From positions 1-34,143 of the forward strand of contig VBEN01000013.1 of assembly GCA_005881175.1 (NCBI GenBank): a stretch of 34,143 bases of DNA. Direction: 5' to 3'. Below, piece by piece: positions 29,741-34,143 of the stretch. This DNA comes from Chloroflexota bacterium. Its GTDB lineage: Bacteria; Chloroflexota; Dormibacteria; CF-121. The position numbers were made by a program, and so were the translations under genes. How positions within the stretch are numbered: the first letter of the stretch is position 1; every line of letters starts with the position of its first letter. Below the pieces are notes generated by a model. That model had not been told where the DNA came from. It ran no database searches and saw only the letters and a list, made by a program, of their open reading frames with translations.

Positions 29741-30910
29741 CTACGCCGCCGCGGGACGCATCTGTGCCCGCCGGCTGATCACGAGCGCCACCGCACCGGC
29801 ACCGGCGACGAACGCCGCGAGGCTGACCAGCCAGCCGAGCAGGGGAACCAGTCCCACCACGGTCAGCACGAAGAGGCCAGCAAGCAGCGCCAGGACATCG
29901 TGGTATCGGCCCCAGCCGAGCCGGGCGAAGATCAGACGGCCCAGCAGGAAACCGGACACGACGTAGCCGACGGCCAGCGCCAGGATCCAGAGCGGGATCA
30001 GCAGGAGGCCGAGCCACCAGCCGCCGATCAGCAAGCCGACAATGAACACGATCAGTGCGACGATCGGGGTGGCGACGAGGATGGCCGCACCAATTCCCAG
30101 GCTGGCCCACGGCTCGGCCCGCAAGGTGTCGATGCTCCGGGTGCTGAACCGAGGCAGCAGCAAGAGCAGCAGGACACCAAGCACGAAGATCCCGATCAGC
30201 CCGCGCAGCCAGCCCAGGAACCCATCGGCCACGCCCCGGGTGCCGCGGTCGGTTGGCGTATTGCGGGTGGTGGTCCCGGCCACGCTGGCCCCGTTGGCAA
30301 CTACTACCGAGTTATCGCTGGTGTAGTCGAGGTTGCCACCGATCTGGGCGCCGTCGAGGCGCAGGCGGTCGACGCGGCCACGCACATCGCCACCGACCCG
30401 ACCGCGCAGGGTCAGATCGCCGGCGGCCATGGTCACCCGGCGAGCGACCGGCGCCGACACGGTGGCCATTCCGCCCGCGATCACGAGGTCGCGCCCGATG
30501 GTCCCGCCTGATCCGATGTTGACGGTCCCGCCGGTCACGACGACGTCCTGCTCGACGGGTGCGTTGAGAGTGAGGTTGCCGCCCGCCGCCCGGATGCTGC
30601 CGCCCACCTTCCCGCTGACGTTGATCGTGCCGCCGGCAATCATGACGTCACGGCTGACGGTGCCGGAGACGGTGATCGTCCCGCCGGCCGCGATCACGCT
30701 CCCGTTGACGTTTCCGTCGATGCTGATCGTGCCACCCGCCGCATAGATGTCGTCGTTGACGGTTTGGCCGGTGCCGACCGTGACGCTGGGACCCTGCCGA
30801 AGATCAGCCGCCGACACTTCCAGCGGCAGCCATGCAAAGAGGGCGCCGATGACGATCGATCCACCCAGCGCGGCGAACCAGCGGCGATGCCTCGGCGTCA
30901 TGACTGCCAT
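29741..30910 (-). CDS. Bactofilin-like beta-helix protein with C-terminal membrane helices
   Basis: A 389-residue protein. A signal-like helix (residues 11-35) is followed by about eight or nine repeats of 17-18 residues between residues 50 and 205. Examples are DDIYAAGGTISIDG, SVIAAGGTITVSG, DVMIAGGTINVSG and DLVIAGGMATVSA. Each repeat has the strand-turn pattern of bactofilin/polymer-forming cytoskeletal domains, so a right-handed beta-helix is expected. The C-terminal 160 residues hold four to five membrane helices rich in Gly, Leu and Val. The signal places the beta-helix on the outside, unlike cytoplasmic bactofilins. GGGAGGGGA lies 5 nt before the ATG at 30910. The next gene on the same strand upstream is the ABC exporter, 64 nt away. 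Function unknown; an envelope scaffold or sensor is a guess. Confidence 0.75.
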   Translation of the reverse strand: MAVMTPRHRRWFAALGGSIVIGALFAWLPLEVSAADLRQGPSVTVGTGQTVNDDIYAAGGTISIDGNVNGSVIAAGGTITVSGTVSRDVMIAGGTINVSGKVGGSIRAAGGNLTLNAPVEQDVVVTGGTVNIGSGGTIGRDLVIAGGMATVSAPVARRVTMAAGDLTLRGRVGGDVRGRVDRLRLDGAQIGGNLDYTSDNSVVVANGASVAGTTTRNTPTDRGTRGVADGFLGWLRGLIGIFVLGVLLLLLLPRFSTRSIDTLRAEPWASLGIGAAILVATPIVALIVFIVGLLIGGWWLGLLLIPLWILALAVGYVVSGFLLGRLIFARLGWGRYHDVLALLAGLFVLTVVGLVPLLGWLVSLAAFVAGAGAVALVISRRAQMRPAAA

Positions 30911-30974
30911 CCGCGTCCCCTCCCGGTCCGTAAGCTCGTCGGCTCCATTCTCCCACGGCGTGGTCCTGCCTCGC

Positions 30975-32936
30975 CTAGCTGGCCTGCTCTTCTAGGACGT
31001 CGCTGAACTGGCTGTTGTAGAGCGTGGAGTAGAAACCGCCCCGGCGGAGCAGCTCGGCATGGCTCCCCTGCTCGACGATGCGACCCTGGTCCATAACCAC
31101 GATGCTGTCCGCATTTCGAATTGTCGACAGCCGGTGTGCAATGACGAACCCGGTCCGCCCCTGCCGCAGCCGCGCCATCGCATGCTGGATCAGGACCTCG
31201 GTTCGGGTGTCAACGCTGCTGGTCGCCTCGTCGAGGATGAGCACGGTCGGATCGGCGAGAAAGGCGCGGGCGATGGTCAGCAGCTGTTTCTGGCCGGCCG
31301 AGATGTTGGAGGCATCATCCGTCAGCACGGTGTCGTACCCCTCCGGTAGCGTCCGGACGAACGGGTCGACGTAGGCGGCCTGCGCAGCGGCGACGATCTC
31401 CTCGTTGGTCGCCCCGACCTTGCCGTAACCGATGTTGTCGCGGATCGTGCCGGTGAACAGCCAGGTATCCTGCAACACCATGCCGAATACGCGCCGCACG
31501 TCGTCTCGCCGGAGGTCGCGGGTGTTGATCCCATCGAGGCAGATGCGGCCCTCGTCGATGTCGTAGAAGCGCATCAGCAAGTTCACGATCGTGGTCTTGC
31601 CCGCTCCAGTGGGCCCGACGATCGCAATCGTCTGCCCCGGTCGCACCTCGAGGTTGAAGTCGCTGATGAGTGGCTTCTCGGGTTCGTAACGGAATGAGAC
31701 GTGCTCCAGCGCGACGTCGCCTTGCGGGTCAGGGAGTTCAGCGCGTGCCTGATCCGGAACCTCCTCCTCGGCGTCGAGAAACTCGAAGACGCGCTCGGCC
31801 GAGGCGAGGCCGGACTGCAGCAGGTTCAACTGGCCGGCGAGCTGGGTGATCGGCATGGTGAACTGGCGCGAGTACTGGATGAAGGCCTGCACGTCGCCCA
31901 ACGTGATCGCACCGGTCGCCACCCGGTAGCCGCCGACGGCGGCGATCACAACATAGTTCACGTTGCCTAGGAACGCCATCGCCGGCATGATGATGCCGCT
32001 CAGAAACTGCGCGCGAAAGCTCGCCTCGTAGAGCCCCTCGTTCTGCTCGGTGAACTCCTCGATCGCTTTCTTGCGGCGGCCGAAGACCTGCACCAGCGCG
32101 TGTCCGGTATGCACCTGCTCCACCTGGCCGTTGAGCGTACCGGTGCGCGCCCACTGCGCCGCGAAATGCTTCTGCGACCGGCGGGCGACCATCAACGTGA
32201 CGACGATCGAGAGCGGAACGGTGACCAACGCGACCGCGGCGAGCAACGGACTGATCCAGACCATGACCGCCAGCACGCCCACAATGGTCAATGTCGAAGT
32301 GATGAATTGGCTCATGCCCTGCTGCAGTGTGGTCGTGATGTTGTCGATGTCGTTGGTGACCCGGCTGAGCATGTCACCGTGGGCGTGGCTGTCGAAATAC
32401 TTCAGTGGAAGGCGAGCCAGTTTGGCGTCGGCATCCCGGCGCAAGCCATAGACCGTGCGCTGCGCCACGCCGGCCATGATGTAGGAGAGCAACCAGGTGA
32501 GCCCGGAAGCCAACAGATAGACGAGCGCGGCCACGGCGAGGATCTCACCGAGCTGCGTAAAGTCGATGCCTTTCCCCGGCACCACGTTGGCCCCCGACAC
32601 CAGGTCGGCGATCTGGCCGTGGCCTTGCGCCCGGAGGCCGGCGACCGCCTGTGCCTTCGTGATGCCAGCGGGCAGGCTCTTGCCGATGACGCCGTCGAAG
32701 ATGACGTTGGTCGCGTTGCCGATGATCTTCGGTCCGATCACGGTGCCGGCCACGCTGCCCAGCGCCAGGATGGCGGAGATGATGATGCGCGTCCGCTCCG
32801 GGCGGAGTCGCGCCAGCAGCCGACGCAGCGTCTTGCCCAGGTCTTTGGTCTTTTGCGGTGGCAGCATCCCCCCGAACCCGCCGCCGCCCATGGGCCCGCG
32901 CGCCGGCGGCCGCCCGCCCATGTTGCGAGCCATCAT
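30975..32936 (-). CDS. ABC exporter subunit with consensus ATPase site (heterodimer half)
   Basis: A 653-residue type IV ABC exporter half: six membrane helices, then an ATPase domain. Walker A is GPTGAGKTT (441-449), the signature is ISAGQ (545-549), Walker B ends LILDEATSS with catalytic Glu570, and the switch is IAHRLSTI with His601. Between helices 1 and 2 there is an extracellular insert of about 60 residues (SLPAGITKAQAVAGLRAQG) common in actinobacterial relatives. The N-terminus is a Gly/Pro/Met-rich tail. It pairs with the upstream subunit, which it overlaps by 4 nt (ATGA). Such heterodimers export drugs or lipids; the substrate is unknown. The SAGQ signature differs from LSGGQ, as usual in the partner that faces the degenerate site. 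Confidence 0.93.
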   Translation of the reverse strand: MMARNMGGRPPARGPMGGGGFGGMLPPQKTKDLGKTLRRLLARLRPERTRIIISAILALGSVAGTVIGPKIIGNATNVIFDGVIGKSLPAGITKAQAVAGLRAQGHGQIADLVSGANVVPGKGIDFTQLGEILAVAALVYLLASGLTWLLSYIMAGVAQRTVYGLRRDADAKLARLPLKYFDSHAHGDMLSRVTNDIDNITTTLQQGMSQFITSTLTIVGVLAVMVWISPLLAAVALVTVPLSIVVTLMVARRSQKHFAAQWARTGTLNGQVEQVHTGHALVQVFGRRKKAIEEFTEQNEGLYEASFRAQFLSGIIMPAMAFLGNVNYVVIAAVGGYRVATGAITLGDVQAFIQYSRQFTMPITQLAGQLNLLQSGLASAERVFEFLDAEEEVPDQARAELPDPQGDVALEHVSFRYEPEKPLISDFNLEVRPGQTIAIVGPTGAGKTTIVNLLMRFYDIDEGRICLDGINTRDLRRDDVRRVFGMVLQDTWLFTGTIRDNIGYGKVGATNEEIVAAAQAAYVDPFVRTLPEGYDTVLTDDASNISAGQKQLLTIARAFLADPTVLILDEATSSVDTRTEVLIQHAMARLRQGRTGFVIAHRLSTIRNADSIVVMDQGRIVEQGSHAELLRRGGFYSTLYNSQFSDVLEEQAS

Positions 32937-34143
32937 GCGACGGCCTCCTCTCCCAGCTGCGAGGCGACGATCTCGCGGTAGGCCTCGGTGGTCGACATCA
33001 GCGCTTGATGGGTGCCGACGCCGACAATCCGCCCCGCGTCGAGGACAATGATCTGGTCGGCGGCGAGGATGGTGCTGACCCGCTGCGCCACGATCACGAC
33101 CGCGGCGTCACGCGCTTCGGGCTTCAGCGCTGAGCGCAGCCGGGCATCGGTGCCGGCATCGAGTGCCGAGAAGCAATCGTCGAACAGGTAGAGGCGCGGT
33201 CGCTTGACGAGGGCCCGGGCAATGGCGAGACGCTGACGCTGGCCTCCGGAAAGGTTGGTGCCACCCTGGTCCACCGGCGCCTCGAGTTTCTCCGGCATCG
33301 CGGCGACGAAGTCGCGTGCCTGGGCCACCTCAAGTGCGTGCCACAGCTCGTCCTCCGTGGCGTCATCCTTGCCGAACCGCAGGTTGTCGGCGATCGTGCC
33401 CCGGAAGAGGTAGGCCTGCTGGGGCACCAGCCCGATCGAACTCCAGAGGGTTTCGAGCGGCTGCTCGCGGACGTCGACGTCGTTGACGCGGACCGCGCCC
33501 TCCGTCACGTCGAAGAACCGGGGGATCAAGTTCACCAGCGTGGTCTTGCCCGAGCCCGTGCCGCCGATGATCGCCGTGGTCGCTCCCGGTCGAAGTTGGA
33601 ATGACAGCCCGTGCAGCACCGGCTTCTCCCCTCCGGGATAGCCGAAGGTGACGTCGCGGAATTGGACCGCGCCCGTCTTGGCCGCGGGTTCGATCGGCCG
33701 CTCCGGATCTCGGATCGCGGGTTGCGTCTGCAGCACGGCTTCGAGCCGCACGGCACTGGCGGCGGCGCGCGGGAGGAAGATCACCATCATGAGCGCCATC
33801 ATCACGGCGAACATGATCTGCAGGATGTACGCGAGAAAGGCGATCAGGTTGCCGACCGGCATCTGGCCGCTGTCGATCAGATGACCGCCGAACCAGACGA
33901 CGGCGACGCTGGAGAGGTTCATGATCGCCAGCAGCGAGGGAAGCGCGGCGGCGAAGATGCGGTTGACGCGCAGCGCCGTCGCGGTCAGGTCAGCGTTGGC
34001 CGCCTCGAAGCGGTCGCGCTCGTAGGGGGTGCGGTTGAAAGCGCGGATGACGCGAACTCCGGTGATTTGCTCGCGAAGCACCTCGGTGATCCGGTCGATC
34101 TTCTTTTGCATCGATTGGAAGAGGGGAATCGCGAAATACATCA
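32933..34143 (-). CDS. ABC exporter subunit with degenerate ATPase site (partial, cut by right edge)
   Basis: The C-terminal 403 or so codons are visible; the start lies beyond the window. Part of the membrane domain is followed by a full ATPase domain. It has Walker A GGTGSGKTT and a perfect LSGGQRQRLAIARAL signature. Walker B ends LYLFDDCFSALD, with Asp in place of the catalytic Glu (codon GAT at 33176-33178), and the switch is VAQRVSTI, with Gln in place of His. This Asp plus Gln pattern is the one described for the degenerate half of TM287/288-type heterodimers. Together with the next gene it forms a pair with one active and one regulatory ATP site. Confidence 0.93.
   Translation of the reverse strand, partial: MYFAIPLFQSMQKKIDRITEVLREQITGVRVIRAFNRTPYERDRFEAANADLTATALRVNRIFAAALPSLLAIMNLSSVAVVWFGGHLIDSGQMPVGNLIAFLAYILQIMFAVMMALMMVIFLPRAAASAVRLEAVLQTQPAIRDPERPIEPAAKTGAVQFRDVTFGYPGGEKPVLHGLSFQLRPGATTAIIGGTGSGKTTLVNLIPRFFDVTEGAVRVNDVDVREQPLETLWSSIGLVPQQAYLFRGTIADNLRFGKDDATEDELWHALEVAQARDFVAAMPEKLEAPVDQGGTNLSGGQRQRLAIARALVKRPRLYLFDDCFSALDAGTDARLRSALKPEARDAAVVIVAQRVSTILAADQIIVLDAGRIVGVGTHQALMSTTEAYREIVASQLGEEAVA

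Noticed and set aside
1-34143. CRISPR array, insertion sequence, prophage or a classic defence island
   Set aside because: No regularly spaced repeats, transposase, phage or nuclease genes were seen; the genes are housekeeping, transport or envelope functions.

Overview
The window is a GC-rich, gene-dense stretch of bacterial chromosome with no mobile element, CRISPR array or rRNA. The organism is best read as a free-living, probably soil or sediment, bacterium of the Chloroflexota/Dormibacterota type or a relative of Actinomycetota. This is inferred from a DUF1786 protein, a PPOX protein of the F420-type TIGR03668 group, a ClgR-like regulator beside clpP, an actinobacterial-style insert in one ABC exporter subunit, and several starts that look leaderless (a TAnnnT box 6-9 nt before the start codon). 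Peptidoglycan genes (murI, a D-Ala-D-Ala carboxypeptidase) are present; no outer-membrane assembly gene is seen. The phylum is not proven by the sequence.

Layout. 1-1799 (minus): DUF1786 ASKHA protein followed by an MFS exporter cut by the window edge. 1865-4895 (plus): a polytopic GT-C-like membrane protein, then a Trm112-like/GT2/methyltransferase fusion. 4897-7203 (minus): CDF zinc exporter, YegS-type lipid kinase and a coupled small membrane protein. 7256-10272 (minus): GH13 alpha-glucosidase and xylulokinase-like FGGY kinase. 10342-11427 (minus): ClgR-like regulator and ClpP. 11495-14550 (plus): Ycf48-like lipoprotein, a second FGGY protein without the catalytic Asp, tRNA-Pro(TGG), and a small membrane protein. 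14503-23026 (minus): a compact ten-gene run, murI, polyprenyl diphosphate synthase, hemCD fusion, hemB, cyclophilin, tatA, tatC, rph, rdgB, proline dehydrogenase, mostly with 4-nt overlaps or short gaps. 23027-23531: the only long gap without a confident gene. 23532-26536: secreted C39-like peptidase (+), PPOX protein (-), small membrane protein (+), YtxH protein (+), thiolase (+). 26586-28623: unknown membrane-anchored protein (+), two-TM potassium channel (-), tRNA-Leu(TAA) (-). 28691-30910: D-Ala-D-Ala carboxypeptidase (+) and a beta-helix (bactofilin-like) membrane protein (-). 30975-34143 (minus): both halves of a heterodimeric ABC exporter, one cut by the window edge.

How it works together. 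The large minus-strand run combines envelope precursor supply (D-Glu, polyprenyl-PP), early tetrapyrrole synthesis (5-aminolevulinate to uroporphyrinogen III), Tat export, RNA 3'-end trimming and nucleotide-pool cleaning. The rest is carbohydrate use (GH13, xylulokinase-like), surface glycosylation, metal and drug export, proteolysis and cell-wall remodelling. No complete unknown defence or mobile system is visible. The most unusual items are the three-domain glycosyltransferase fusion, the FGGY protein with altered catalytic motifs that runs into a tRNA gene, rdgB with an apparent CTG start, the extended ClgR-like regulator next to clpP, and the palindrome at the ytxH promoter.
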